Part shown: positions 1-6,582 of the stretch, piece after piece | Layout of the letters: every line of letters starts with the position of its first letter | How positions within the stretch are numbered: the first letter of the stretch is position 1 | Source of the DNA: SMTZ1-83 sp048883405 | GTDB taxonomy: Archaea; Asgardarchaeota; Thorarchaeia; Thorarchaeales; Thorarchaeaceae | Direction: 5' to 3' | Assembly (NCBI GenBank): GCA_048883405.1 | Contig: JBHLQS010000073.1 | Coordinates: forward strand, 1-12,954 | Length of the DNA: 12,954 nt | Program-made: the position numbers and the translations under genes | Notes under the pieces: model-generated | Told to the model about the DNA's origin: nothing | What the model saw: the letters and a program-made list of their open reading frames with translations, nothing else | Databases searched by the model: none

Positions 1-395
1 TGGAGATCATCGTCTTCAATGAGAATATAGACAGGCTTCTCAGCTGCACCTTCAACAACTAGCATATCATATCCAGCATACTTCAGCTCTGGTCCAAGAA
101 AACCACCCACATGAGATTCGCCCCATATTCCAGTCAGAGCCGCCTTTGATACGAACACTGTTCTTCCACTCATAGGCCAGAGTGTACCAGTGATGGGGCC
201 TGTTGCTATCAGCAATTTGTTTTCAGGACTAAGTGGGTCTGTCCGTCCAGGCACTTCTTCATAGAGAAGCTTAGCTGCAAAGCCATCACCCCCAATGTAG
301 TCATGAATCCAATCCGTTGGAAGGGGTTCAGACTTGAACTCACCATCATTTAGAAGCACACGGAGAATCCTGTTCTTATAGCCGCCATACCTCAC
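1..395 (-). CDS. aor: Tungsten-containing aldehyde:ferredoxin oxidoreductase, N-terminal part (cut by window edge)
   Basis: About 131 N-terminal codons are present; the rest lies beyond base 1. The family oxidises aldehydes to carboxylic acids in the cytoplasm with a tungsten bis-pterin and one [4Fe-4S] cluster, passing electrons to ferredoxin. The start reads VRYGGYKNRILRVLLNDGEF and continues with the family signatures YIGGDGFAAKLLYEE, LSPENKLLIATGPITGT, MSGR, GGFLGPELKYAGYD and EGAAEKPVYI. These line up closely with my recollection of Pyrococcus AOR. I chose the GTG at 395 because GGAGAG (408-403) lies at a suitable distance and the preceding gene's stop is only one base away. It is the third gene of a minus-strand operon after ilvE and a polyferredoxin, so the physiological substrate may be a branched-chain aldehyde (inference). 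The cysteines binding its own cluster and the C-terminal domains cannot be checked here. Confidence 0.93.
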   Translation of the reverse strand, partial: MRYGGYKNRILRVLLNDGEFKSEPLPTDWIHDYIGGDGFAAKLLYEEVPGRTDPLSPENKLLIATGPITGTLWPMSGRTVFVSKAALTGIWGESHVGGFLGPELKYAGYDMLVVEGAAEKPVYILIEDDDL

Positions 396-396
396 A

Positions 397-993
397 TCAG
401 CTCTCTCCGCTAGAACTAGATACATCAGCAGTGCGCTGTATCTCTTTTAGGTAGCTTAGAATCTTGGAGTGACGATCAACTGTCCGTACTGTAGATGTAG
501 GTCCATAGACTATGGCTCCAGTCGGACAGACCTTGGCGCACTCAGGGTCTCCATCACAATGGTCACACTTGATAATCCTCATTCGTTCGTTGTCTAGAAG
601 AATAATGCCATTGACACATGCACCAACACAGGACTTGCACAGGATGCATTTCTCTTCAACAAGGAATGTCATCTTTGATACTGGATCTCGCCGCATGGCA
701 TAGACTGGGCAAATGTCAACGCAAGGCGCTGTTTCACAAGGTCCACAGATGTTTGGAATATCTACACCAAGATCATCATACTTGACAATTTTCAGACGGG
801 CCAGGCTTGGTTGGAATTTGCCCTCATGTTTTGCAGAGCAGGCCAATTCACATATTCGACAACCAGTGCATTTGGTGAAATCAACAGACAATTGTGACGT
901 CAGATAGGCCACCTCAGGATTCAACACGACTGCATAGGAGCGGAAAAAGCTTCCTGAAGGACAGTTTGCAGTTATTCTAATTCCATAACCCAT
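397..993 (-). CDS. Polyferredoxin with four [4Fe-4S] sites, probable electron-transfer subunit of the adjacent AOR
   Basis: The 198-residue reading has sixteen cysteines in four groups: C42/45/48/52, C83/86/91/95, C116/119/122/126 and C143/146/151/155. That is the pattern of DMSO-reductase-type beta subunits and of the small AorA-like subunits of multi-subunit AORs. No signal peptide or membrane segment is visible, so it should act in the cytoplasm. Its stop (397-399) is one base from the AOR start, which fits a subunit relationship. The start is uncertain. The ATG at 993 overlaps the end of ilvE by 22 bases, with only GAGAAG about 10 bases upstream. Relatives usually begin just before the VDFTKCTGC segment, so a GTG at 927 or 912 is possible, but neither has a good ribosome binding site. 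The tail after C155 is a serine-rich, probably disordered segment. The function is strongly supported; the exact partner is inferred from position. Confidence 0.88.
   Translation of the reverse strand: MGYGIRITANCPSGSFFRSYAVVLNPEVAYLTSQLSVDFTKCTGCRICELACSAKHEGKFQPSLARLKIVKYDDLGVDIPNICGPCETAPCVDICPVYAMRRDPVSKMTFLVEEKCILCKSCVGACVNGIILLDNERMRIIKCDHCDGDPECAKVCPTGAIVYGPTSTVRTVDRHSKILSYLKEIQRTADVSSSSGES
442..451 (-). promoter_or_regulatory. Possible internal TATA-like element ahead of AOR
   Basis: On the minus strand this reads CCTAAAAGAG, 47 bases upstream of the AOR GTG start and inside the polyferredoxin gene. The same kind of element (CTTTTAG or CTTAAG and its complement) occurs upstream of several other starts in the window. 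It could give AOR extra transcripts, but it also encodes part of the ferredoxin tail, so chance occurrence is quite possible. Confidence 0.2.
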
Positions 994-2039
994 CCATAAG
1001 GGTCTTCTCGCTCTCCTGATTGGATACCTACTATCTCATCATAGAGCTTCTGAGTTAGTGGACCAATTCCTCCGTCACCAACAGAATGAGGAGTGCCTTT
1101 ATAGTGGAGAGTGCCTACAGGAGCGATTATTGCTGCTGTCCCGCATCCAAAGACCTCTTTGACTTTTCCATTTTTGATGCCGCTCATGACTTCATCAATC
1201 GATATCTTTCGTTCCTTGACATTTAAGCCCCAGTCAGATGCAAGGCGCAACACCGAGTCGCGTGTGATGCCAGGAAGAATTGTGCCCCCTAGTGGAGGTG
1301 TCGCCAATTCATCATCAAACACCACAAAGATGTTCATCGTGCCAACTTCCTCTAGATACTTCCTCTCATGCGCATCAAGCCACAAGACCTGTGAATAGCC
1401 GGAGTGAATAGCCTCCGTGCCTGCCAGAAGCCCGGCAGCATAGTTCCCCATAGTCTTGGCGGATCCAATGCCACCATGTGCGGCTCTCACATGGCTATCA
1501 GCAATCATGATACCAACAGGGTTGAATCCTTCTTTGAAATAAGGTCCAACTGGACTCAGAATGACATAATACATGTATTCCGTAGAGGGTCTGACACCAA
1601 GCTTTGGCTCAGTACCAATCATAGTGGGGCGTATATACAATGAGCTACCTGGAACCTGTGGAACCCAGTCACGTTCAATTTGAAGAAGTTTCTTCAGGGA
1701 CTCTAAGGCGAATTCGTTGTCCAGCGCAGGCATCACCATTCTCTCTGCCGAAGCGTTTAATCGCTCTATGTTCTTATCAGGTCTAAATAGAAACACTCGC
1801 TCTCTGCGTCGGTAGGCTTTCAATCCTTCAAAAATGCCTTGGCCGTAATGTAGCACAAGAGCTGCAGGATTCAATGAGAGAGAGTGGAAAGGCCCTATGA
1901 GAGGGTCCTTCCACTCTCCATCTGAGTAAGTCATTGAGAACATGTGGTCAGTGAACACTGTACCAAATGCGACACTCATAACATCTGTTGGCTTGGGTTT
2001 TCGATTCTCCTCCGGAACAAGATCAATCCTCAAATCCAT
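972..2039 (-). CDS. ilvE: Branched-chain amino acid aminotransferase (PLP fold type IV)
   Basis: Transfers the amino group between Leu/Ile/Val and 2-oxoglutarate, in synthesis or breakdown. The sequence follows the group of the Bacillus YwaA-type enzymes: PKPTDVMSVAFGTVFTDHMF near the N-terminus, LHYGQGIFEGLKAYR, SLYIRPTMIGTEP, GGIGSAKTMGNYAAG with the PLP lysine at K195, and YLEEVGTMNIFVV followed by GTILPGITRDSVL. The 355 residues match the usual length. Two starts are possible: ATG 2039, preceded by GGTGG at 8 bases, and TTG 2057, preceded by GGAGGT (2074-2069) at 11 bases, which would add six residues. I prefer ATG because homologues begin with a short strand followed by KPKP, exactly as here. 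It is the first gene of the operon with the polyferredoxin and AOR, and the downstream gene may overlap its end. The direction of flux is not shown by the sequence, but the AOR context favours catabolism. Confidence 0.95.
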   Translation of the reverse strand: MDLRIDLVPEENRKPKPTDVMSVAFGTVFTDHMFSMTYSDGEWKDPLIGPFHSLSLNPAALVLHYGQGIFEGLKAYRRRERVFLFRPDKNIERLNASAERMVMPALDNEFALESLKKLLQIERDWVPQVPGSSLYIRPTMIGTEPKLGVRPSTEYMYYVILSPVGPYFKEGFNPVGIMIADSHVRAAHGGIGSAKTMGNYAAGLLAGTEAIHSGYSQVLWLDAHERKYLEEVGTMNIFVVFDDELATPPLGGTILPGITRDSVLRLASDWGLNVKERKISIDEVMSGIKNGKVKEVFGCGTAAIIAPVGTLHYKGTPHSVGDGGIGPLTQKLYDEIVGIQSGEREDPYGWVMELE

Positions 2040-2086
2040 CGTTGTTCCCACCAGCAATTGTCTATTCTACCTCCTCATAAAGTCTA

Positions 2087-2096
2087 GGTATTATCC
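2087..2096 (-). promoter_or_regulatory. Possible promoter element for the ilvE-ferredoxin-AOR operon
   Basis: The minus strand reads GGATAATACC, about 50 bases before the preferred ilvE ATG (2039). With archaeal spacing of roughly 25 bases, transcription would start near 2065, leaving a short leader that still holds the GGTGG site. The divergent gap (2040-2151) has no other obvious AT-rich element for this strand. The call rests on motif and position only. Confidence 0.3.
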
Positions 2097-2110
2097 AGGT
2101 GTGTGAATCA

Positions 2111-2117
2111 TTTATTA
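2111..2117 (+). promoter_or_regulatory. Possible TATA element for the acidic-protein gene
   Basis: TTTATTA lies 35 bases before the ATG at 2152, in the divergent gap shared with ilvE. That distance fits an archaeal TATA box with a very short leader containing AGGTG (2141-2145). Only sequence similarity and spacing support it. Confidence 0.3.
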
Positions 2118-2151
2118 GCAGAAATCTGAATGAGCCAATTAGGTGCATCCA

Positions 2152-2523
2152 ATGGGTGAGGATGAGGAGAAGGTCAAGAAATCCAAGAAGAAAGCGGCAG
2201 ATTACACTGAGCTTGAATTTGAGCTTGGAGAACTAGAATTCGAAGCCAAGGGCAAATCGAAGGTTGTAGAGCGCATGTTTTACACACTTCTGGAGAAGCT
2301 CGAAACAGGAAAGCTGAAAGCTATCACAACAGCCGTCAAGGAACTTGAGGATGTTGTGGATATGGAAGAGGACGAGGAGGAAGAAGAAGAGGAAGAGGAA
2401 GCAGAAGAGGAAGAAGAATACGAATCAGAAAGCGAGCCACCTCCAAAATGGGAGTCTCTTGATACAGAAACGCCTCCTGAGTCAGAGCCTGAGAAGGAAG
2501 CTCGCGAATCAGAATTTGAATGA
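2152..2523 (+). CDS. Small acidic protein with a long glutamate tract, function unknown
   Basis: I do not recognise this gene. The 123-residue product has three parts. First comes a lysine-rich N-terminus (about 6-14). Next is a short ordered-looking module at about 18-67: a probable beta-hairpin around ELEFELGELEFEAKG followed by amphipathic helices around VVERMFYTLLEKLETGKL. Last is an almost uninterrupted acidic tract (about 70-95) and a Glu/Ser/Pro-rich tail that is likely disordered. No signal peptide, membrane segment or cysteine is present. I chose ATG 2152 because AGGTG lies six bases upstream; the GTG at 2143 is inside that site. The coding strand has a long run of GAG/GAA codons. 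It lies 84 bases before a coiled-coil gene on the same strand, so the two may be expressed together. Acidic tails of this kind often bind basic proteins or shield nucleic-acid sites, but nothing here identifies a partner. Confidence 0.7.
   Translation: MGEDEEKVKKSKKKAADYTELEFELGELEFEAKGKSKVVERMFYTLLEKLETGKLKAITTAVKELEDVVDMEEDEEEEEEEEEAEEEEEYESESEPPPKWESLDTETPPESEPEKEARESEFE
2364..2419 (+). repeat. GAR-codon (purine) tract
   Basis: This stretch is an imperfect repeat of GAG and GAA triplets encoding the poly-glutamate segment. Within it, 2374-2401 is an unbroken run of 28 purines. Such tracts can vary in length by slippage and may form unusual DNA structures. It also creates long poly-Ser and poly-Leu shadow reading frames on the other strand, which are not genes. 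Confidence 0.75.
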
Positions 2524-2556
2524 AGCTGACACGACGCATAGGCACCCAAGAAAACC

Positions 2557-2562
2557 CTTAAG
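2557..2562 (+). promoter_or_regulatory. Possible TATA-like element (CTTAAG) for the coiled-coil gene
   Basis: CTTAAG in the context AAACCCTTAAGCC lies 45 bases before the preferred ATG at 2608 and in the gap after the acidic-protein gene. It resembles the elements before the genes at 3363, 8660 and 9891. If it is used, transcription would start near 2585, which would exclude the upstream ATG at 2572. Confidence 0.3.
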
Positions 2563-2607
2563 CCTGGATGAATGATACGGGTAATGCGATTATACGGAGA
2601 GCTGTTC

Positions 2608-3210
2608 ATGAGTCACCACGAGGGAGGGTCAAGGGACGACTATTACCTTGACCCCAAAGAGGTCCTAGCTCAGTATAGTGTTGAATGGGTTTCTCTCCGC
2701 AAGTCATACGATGAACTCAAAGCCAAGCTAGACCAGGTGAAAACTGAGCTCTCTGATCTTGACAAGAAGCTGGAGAAGGGAGAGATATCTGAAATAGAAC
2801 ACATACAGGAATATAGAGAAAAATGGCGTGTTTCGACACAGATGGTCCAGGTCAAGCGAGAAGTAGAAGGCCGCCTCTACGAGATTCAGAAAGAGATTCG
2901 GGCGGCAAATCGACAGCTGAAACAGCTGGAGGAAGAAAAACATCGCAGAGAACGTCTGGAGCAGGAAAAAAGCAATGCCATGATTGAATGGATGTCGCTA
3001 AAACAAGGCTTTGAACTAGTTGAGCAGAAAAGGCGAGAAATCAGCTCAGACATGGACAAATTGGAGGTCCAACGACGACAGGGCACAATCTCAGAAGAGA
3101 ACTATAGAAATAGACACATTGAGCAGATTGGTGAACTGGCCAAATTGTCGACTGTTGAGTCGGATGTAAAGAGAAGACTTGCCGAGCTTCTTGAGATAAT
3201 TAGAAAGTAG
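2608..3210 (+). CDS. Coiled-coil protein made of two tandem 75-residue repeats, function unknown
   Basis: I do not recognise the family. The 200-residue product is almost entirely helical and highly charged. It contains an internal duplication that aligns without gaps: residues 25-99 (from VEWVSLRKSYDEL) and 126-200 (from IEWMSLKQGFELV). They share about 18 of 75 residues, including E-W-x-S-L, a G-x-I-S-E turn in the middle and V-x-x-R-L near the end. The pattern of a long helix, a G-x-I-S-E turn and a second helix recalls the short SHOCT-type helical hairpin, but this is only resemblance. No membrane segment or cysteine is seen. I chose ATG 2608 because GGAGAG (2596-2601) lies six bases upstream; ATGs at 2572 and 2584 lack such a site. 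The gene follows the acidic-protein gene on the same strand. A structural or scaffold role is plausible but unproven. Confidence 0.75.
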   Translation: MSHHEGGSRDDYYLDPKEVLAQYSVEWVSLRKSYDELKAKLDQVKTELSDLDKKLEKGEISEIEHIQEYREKWRVSTQMVQVKREVEGRLYEIQKEIRAANRQLKQLEEEKHRRERLEQEKSNAMIEWMSLKQGFELVEQKRREISSDMDKLEVQRRQGTISEENYRNRHIEQIGELAKLSTVESDVKRRLAELLEIIRK

Positions 3211-3290
3211 CTGTTCTATTCCTCCAATCAGCTATAGCCTGCAGTATTTCACGAATGAATAGAGAATAGATGAATAGTCCAAAGAAGGGA

Positions 3291-3301
3291 TTAAACTTAA
3301 G
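3291..3301 (+). promoter_or_regulatory. Possible promoter element for the glutamate-synthase-like gene
   Basis: TTAAACTTAAG lies 61 bases upstream of the ATG at 3363, in the 152-base gap after the coiled-coil gene. It is the most AT-rich TATA-like candidate there and predicts a leader of about 35-40 bases that includes the ribosome binding site. The rest of the gap holds no gene that I can see. Confidence 0.35.
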
Positions 3302-3362
3302 TAGTGGTGCAAAATCGCCTCGCTTCCTAGAACCTTGAATAATCAGGGTGAGGTGTATATTG

Positions 3363-4988
3363 ATGACAACAGTAGGAATTCCTAATCCTGGCACAGCAAA
3401 TAAACGTGGTTCGTCAGGAACAAGAACTCGCCAATCTGATGTTAATCCTCAATCAGGAATGTGCGCGGCTTGTATAAGATCATGCACTGTTCTTTGCGAG
3501 ATTAGCAAATCAGCCTTCAGAGGCAAGGAAGTATTGTATCCTGAACCCGAGGAGTTTGGTGCCAGCACTGCTTCAGGAAACAAATACTATGGTCTTGGAT
3601 GGGAAGATTTCCAAATAATGGTGCAGGTACAAAGCGCCCATGGAATCGAGGCTGACTCCGATGTGGCAATTTTCCCCAATGTTGATGTGACTACACAGAT
3701 TGGAGGAATCCCAATGAAGGTCCCTGTGTTCACAGCAGGGCTAGGATCGACCGCGGTGGCTAAGCGGAATTGGGAGCATATTGCTGGAGGTGCAGCGCTA
3801 TCAGGTGTTGTTCAGGTTGTTGGTGAAAATGTTTGCGGAATGGATCCGGATTCCAAGTTCAAAGAGGTAAATGGGCAGAAGAAGATTGATCATTCTCCCG
3901 ATATGGACTTCAGAATCAAGTCATACCGTGACTGGTGGGATGGCAAATACGGAGACATAGTCGTTCAGACCAATGTAGAGGATCAGCGGCTTGGTGTTGA
4001 TCTCTATGCGATAAACAAACTTGAAGTCAATGTAATTGAGAGAAAGTGGGGACAAGGAGCGAAAGCCATAGGTGGAGAGGTTAGACTCTATAGTCTGGAG
4101 AGAGCGAAGCAGCTCAAGAGTCGCGGCTATGTAGTCCTCCCAGATCCCGATGATCCTGTTATCTGTGAAGCATTCAACGATGGTGTTTTCAAGACTTTCG
4201 AGAGACATAGCAGAGTCGGCATGCCTGAGTTCAAGGGAATGCAGGAGGACATTGCGTGGCTTCGAGATAACGGTGCTAAGAAAGTCTTCATGAAGACTGG
4301 CGCATATAGACCAGTTGACGTGGCATTCACGTTCAAAGTAGCATCAGAAGCTAAGATTGAACACCTGACATTTGATGGAGCTGGTGGAGGTACGGGGATG
4401 TCACCAGTCCCAATGATGAATGAAGCAAGCACACCTACACTATATCTGTATGAGCAAGTACTCAGATGTGCCCAGATTCTCAAGGAGAAAGGGAAACATG
4501 TTCCAACTCTTGCGATTGCAGGAGGGATAATCGAAGAAACTGCGATATTCAAGGCTATTGCTATGTCTAACCTGGATGGCAAAGGACCACTTATTAAAGC
4601 GGTAGCAATGGCGAGATCACCGATCACAGCATCCTTCAAGGGCGCATATTTCGCGGAGCTGGCGAAGGAGGGCAAGCTTCCTAAACCCTTCGTGAAAATG
4701 TATGGGGACGATCCTGAGAAGTACATGGTTGCCTCGCCCAAGCTCAGGGACAAGTGGGGTGACAAGTACAAAGACATGCCAAAGGGCGCTATTGGTGTCT
4801 TTTCCTATTATCATGAACGTCTCGGAACAGGACTCAAGCAGCTCCTTGCAGGTAACAGGAAATGGAAGCTTGAACTCCTAGACAGAGATGATGTCTGTTC
4901 ACTTACTCCTCTTGCTGAAGAGGTTACTGGAATCCCAATGCCCCATCGCTACCAGAGGGCTGAGATGGAGAAGATTCTGCTCGATTAG
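3363..4988 (+). CDS. FMN-type glutamate-synthase-like oxidoreductase with an N-terminal four-cysteine motif
   Basis: The 541-residue protein has the (beta/alpha)8 FMN domain of glutamate synthase. Visible landmarks are GGIPMKVPVFTAGLGS, QGAK at 231-234 (the synthase QGAKPGEGG region), MKTGAYRPVDVAF, the glycine-rich DGAGGGTG at 338-345 and LAIAGGI further on. There is no amidotransferase domain. The canonical [3Fe-4S] cysteines after the FMN loop are absent. Instead a motif C34-x2-C37-x3-C41-x3-C45 near the N-terminus could hold a cluster. It may be an archaeal-type glutamate synthase or an oxidoreductase of the same fold with another substrate; the sequence does not decide. ATG 3363 has GAGGTG seven bases upstream, so I prefer it to GTG 3348. 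It ends in a hairpin terminator and converges on gdhA, so ammonia or glutamate metabolism is a reasonable context guess. Confidence 0.85.
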   Translation: MTTVGIPNPGTANKRGSSGTRTRQSDVNPQSGMCAACIRSCTVLCEISKSAFRGKEVLYPEPEEFGASTASGNKYYGLGWEDFQIMVQVQSAHGIEADSDVAIFPNVDVTTQIGGIPMKVPVFTAGLGSTAVAKRNWEHIAGGAALSGVVQVVGENVCGMDPDSKFKEVNGQKKIDHSPDMDFRIKSYRDWWDGKYGDIVVQTNVEDQRLGVDLYAINKLEVNVIERKWGQGAKAIGGEVRLYSLERAKQLKSRGYVVLPDPDDPVICEAFNDGVFKTFERHSRVGMPEFKGMQEDIAWLRDNGAKKVFMKTGAYRPVDVAFTFKVASEAKIEHLTFDGAGGGTGMSPVPMMNEASTPTLYLYEQVLRCAQILKEKGKHVPTLAIAGGIIEETAIFKAIAMSNLDGKGPLIKAVAMARSPITASFKGAYFAELAKEGKLPKPFVKMYGDDPEKYMVASPKLRDKWGDKYKDMPKGAIGVFSYYHERLGTGLKQLLAGNRKWKLELLDRDDVCSLTPLAEEVTGIPMPHRYQRAEMEKILLD

Positions 4989-5008
4989 TAAGTGTCTGAC
5001 GTTCTTAA

Positions 5009-5038
5009 GGGGACTTATGTCCCCACTCTTTTCTTTTT
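5009..5038 (+). terminator. Hairpin and T-rich terminator after the glutamate-synthase-like gene
   Basis: The arms GGGGAC (5009-5014) and GTCCCC (5019-5024) form a perfect six-base-pair stem with the loop TTAT. A T-rich stretch with TTTT and TTTTT runs follows to 5038. It begins 20 bases after the stop codon. Archaeal polymerases stop mainly at T-runs, so the T-tract may matter more than the stem. Confidence 0.75.
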
Positions 5039-5082
5039 AGACTAGATTCTTACTACAGTTAGAAATGGCTCGAGATAAAATT

Positions 5083-5117
5083 AGGAAAGAAAAAGAGGCT
5101 GCCTGAGAAGCAGCCTC
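5083..5117 (-). terminator. Hairpin and T-rich terminator after gdhA
   Basis: Arms at 5095-5102 (GAGGCTGC) and 5110-5117 (GCAGCCTC) form an eight-base-pair stem with a seven-base loop. On the minus strand the stem is followed by TTTTTCTTTCC. It lies 8 bases beyond the gdhA stop codon and faces the terminator of the convergent gene, about 45 bases away. Confidence 0.8.
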
Positions 5118-5124
5118 AGTAGTA

Positions 5125-6384
5125 TTATGGGAAGAGTCCCCTGAGTCTGTGAGCTGCAGCGATACGACCGACAGCAAGCACATAAGCGGCTGTGCGCATA
5201 TGGACCTTCTTCTCTTGAGATATCTTATAGACATCGTTAAAGGAACTGACAATGCGCTTCTCAAGCTTCTCATTGACTTCGTCTTCCGTCCAAGACTCTC
5301 GTGTCAAGTTTTGTAGCCACTCATAATAAGAAACAGTGACTCCTCCCGCATTCGCAAGGATGTCAGGTACCAGAAATACGCCCTTCTTGAAGAGTATCTC
5401 GTCAGCCTCAGGTGTCGTAGGACCATTGGCACCTTCAACAATTATCTTTGCCTTGACCTTGTCAGCATTCGCGGCAGTAATCTCATTCTCCAGAGCTGAA
5501 GGAATAATGATGTCAACATCAAGTTCGTAGACTTCTTCTTGCTTTATGTTCTTAGCTCCAGGATAGTCCTTGACACTGCTTGTTTTCTGTTTGTGTTCAT
5601 TTACCTTTCTGGCATCTAGACCATCAGGGTTGTAGATTGCTCCTCTTGAGTCACTTGCTGCAACCACCTTTGCACCCAGCTCCTCTATTAGCCATGCTGC
5701 ATTGTAGCCCACATTGCCGTATCCAGTAATTGCCACTGTTGCACCATTTAGATCCAGGCCAATCAACTTGGCGGCTTCTCTAACACAAAAGACTGCACCT
5801 CTTGAAGTTGCCTCATTTCTTCCGAGAGAGCCACCGACTTCAAGAGGCTTTCCAGTAACAACCTCAGGGATAGCATACCCGTGATTCATGCTATACGTAT
5901 CCATAATCCAAGCCATAGTCTGTGAATTTGTGTTAACATCTGGTGCCGGCACATCTCGGTAGGGACCGATTATTAGAGAAATCTCTGAAGTGAATCTACG
6001 TGTCAGATGCTCAATTTCATGTTCTGACATCTCTTTAGGGTTGCATATGATGCCGCCCTTTGCACCGCCATATGGAATATCAACCACTGCAGTCTTCATA
6101 GACATCCAGGTGGCTAATGCTTTCACTTCATCAAGATCTACTTGGGGATGATACCTGATTCCCCCTTTGAATGGCCCTCGTGCCTCATTGTGTTGAACTC
6201 TGTACCCTGTAAACACCTTAATCTTGCCATTGTCCATTCTAACCGGAACCGAAACTTCTAGAACTCTCTTTGGATGCGTCAAAACCTCAAGAAGGTCATC
6301 ATCAAGCTCCATGTGTTTCGCAACAATGTCAATCTGTTGTTTGGCAATCTCAAACGGATTCAGCGTTTTATCTTCTCCAGACAT
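5125..6384 (-). CDS. gdhA: Glutamate dehydrogenase, hexameric archaeal/bacterial type
   Basis: Catalyses reversible oxidative deamination of glutamate to 2-oxoglutarate and ammonia with NAD(P) in the cytoplasm. The full-length 419-residue sequence has the substrate site PFKGGIRYHP (K73), MSMKTAVVDIPYGGAKGG with K97 and the catalytic K109, and the conserved Asp in PAPDVNT (D149). The Rossmann motif GYGNVG is at 221-226, and the C-terminal part includes VPDILANAGGVTVSYYEW. After the second Rossmann strand it reads ASDSRG (D245), which does not settle NAD versus NADP use. The ATG at 6384 is supported by GAGGTGAT a few bases upstream. It has its own terminator. With ilvE nearby, it could recycle the glutamate formed by transamination back to 2-oxoglutarate, feeding amino-acid fermentation, or assimilate ammonia. 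The gene looks intact. Confidence 0.97.
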   Translation of the reverse strand: MSGEDKTLNPFEIAKQQIDIVAKHMELDDDLLEVLTHPKRVLEVSVPVRMDNGKIKVFTGYRVQHNEARGPFKGGIRYHPQVDLDEVKALATWMSMKTAVVDIPYGGAKGGIICNPKEMSEHEIEHLTRRFTSEISLIIGPYRDVPAPDVNTNSQTMAWIMDTYSMNHGYAIPEVVTGKPLEVGGSLGRNEATSRGAVFCVREAAKLIGLDLNGATVAITGYGNVGYNAAWLIEELGAKVVAASDSRGAIYNPDGLDARKVNEHKQKTSSVKDYPGAKNIKQEEVYELDVDIIIPSALENEITAANADKVKAKIIVEGANGPTTPEADEILFKKGVFLVPDILANAGGVTVSYYEWLQNLTRESWTEDEVNEKLEKRIVSSFNDVYKISQEKKVHMRTAAYVLAVGRIAAAHRLRGLFP

Positions 6385-6582
6385 AATATCACCTCAAGAG
6401 ACACCTGAACAAAGTGCTCTTGACAGTCCCGCGCGTGATGAGCGTTCCTTTTGAATTCATCGATGTGTAGGCGAGCCCGCCGCATATGCATGTGTTCTCC
6501 CCACTCCTTGTGCCAGGTGATTGATGATTTTCTGCAACAAGAACAGTCATTAGACAATGCTCGAATTCGAAGCAGGGATAGA

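Noticed and set aside
2280..2609. Minus-strand poly-serine and poly-leucine frames opposite the acidic gene
   Set aside because: They are the direct complement of the GAG/GAA tract. The plus-strand frame has a good ribosome binding site and a structured head.
3208..3234. Inverted repeat TAGCTG...CAGCTA after the coiled-coil gene
   Set aside because: Only six base pairs with a 15-base loop and no T-run after it, so it does not stand out as a terminator.
4127..4777. Long open frame (216 codons) on the minus strand inside the glutamate-synthase-like gene
   Set aside because: It is fully antisense to a clearly conserved protein, has no recognisable motif, and its composition is what a shadow frame of that gene would give.
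5004..5009. CTTAAG resembling the promoter-like elements
   Set aside because: It lies between the stop of the glutamate-synthase-like gene and its terminator, with no start downstream on either strand. It is kept as a caution against the motif.
6451..6582. N-terminal extension of the PAC2-like gene
   Set aside because: The 44 extra residues are Cys/Arg-rich and unlike the rest, and no ribosome binding site precedes that ATG, whereas the ATG at 6583 has one.
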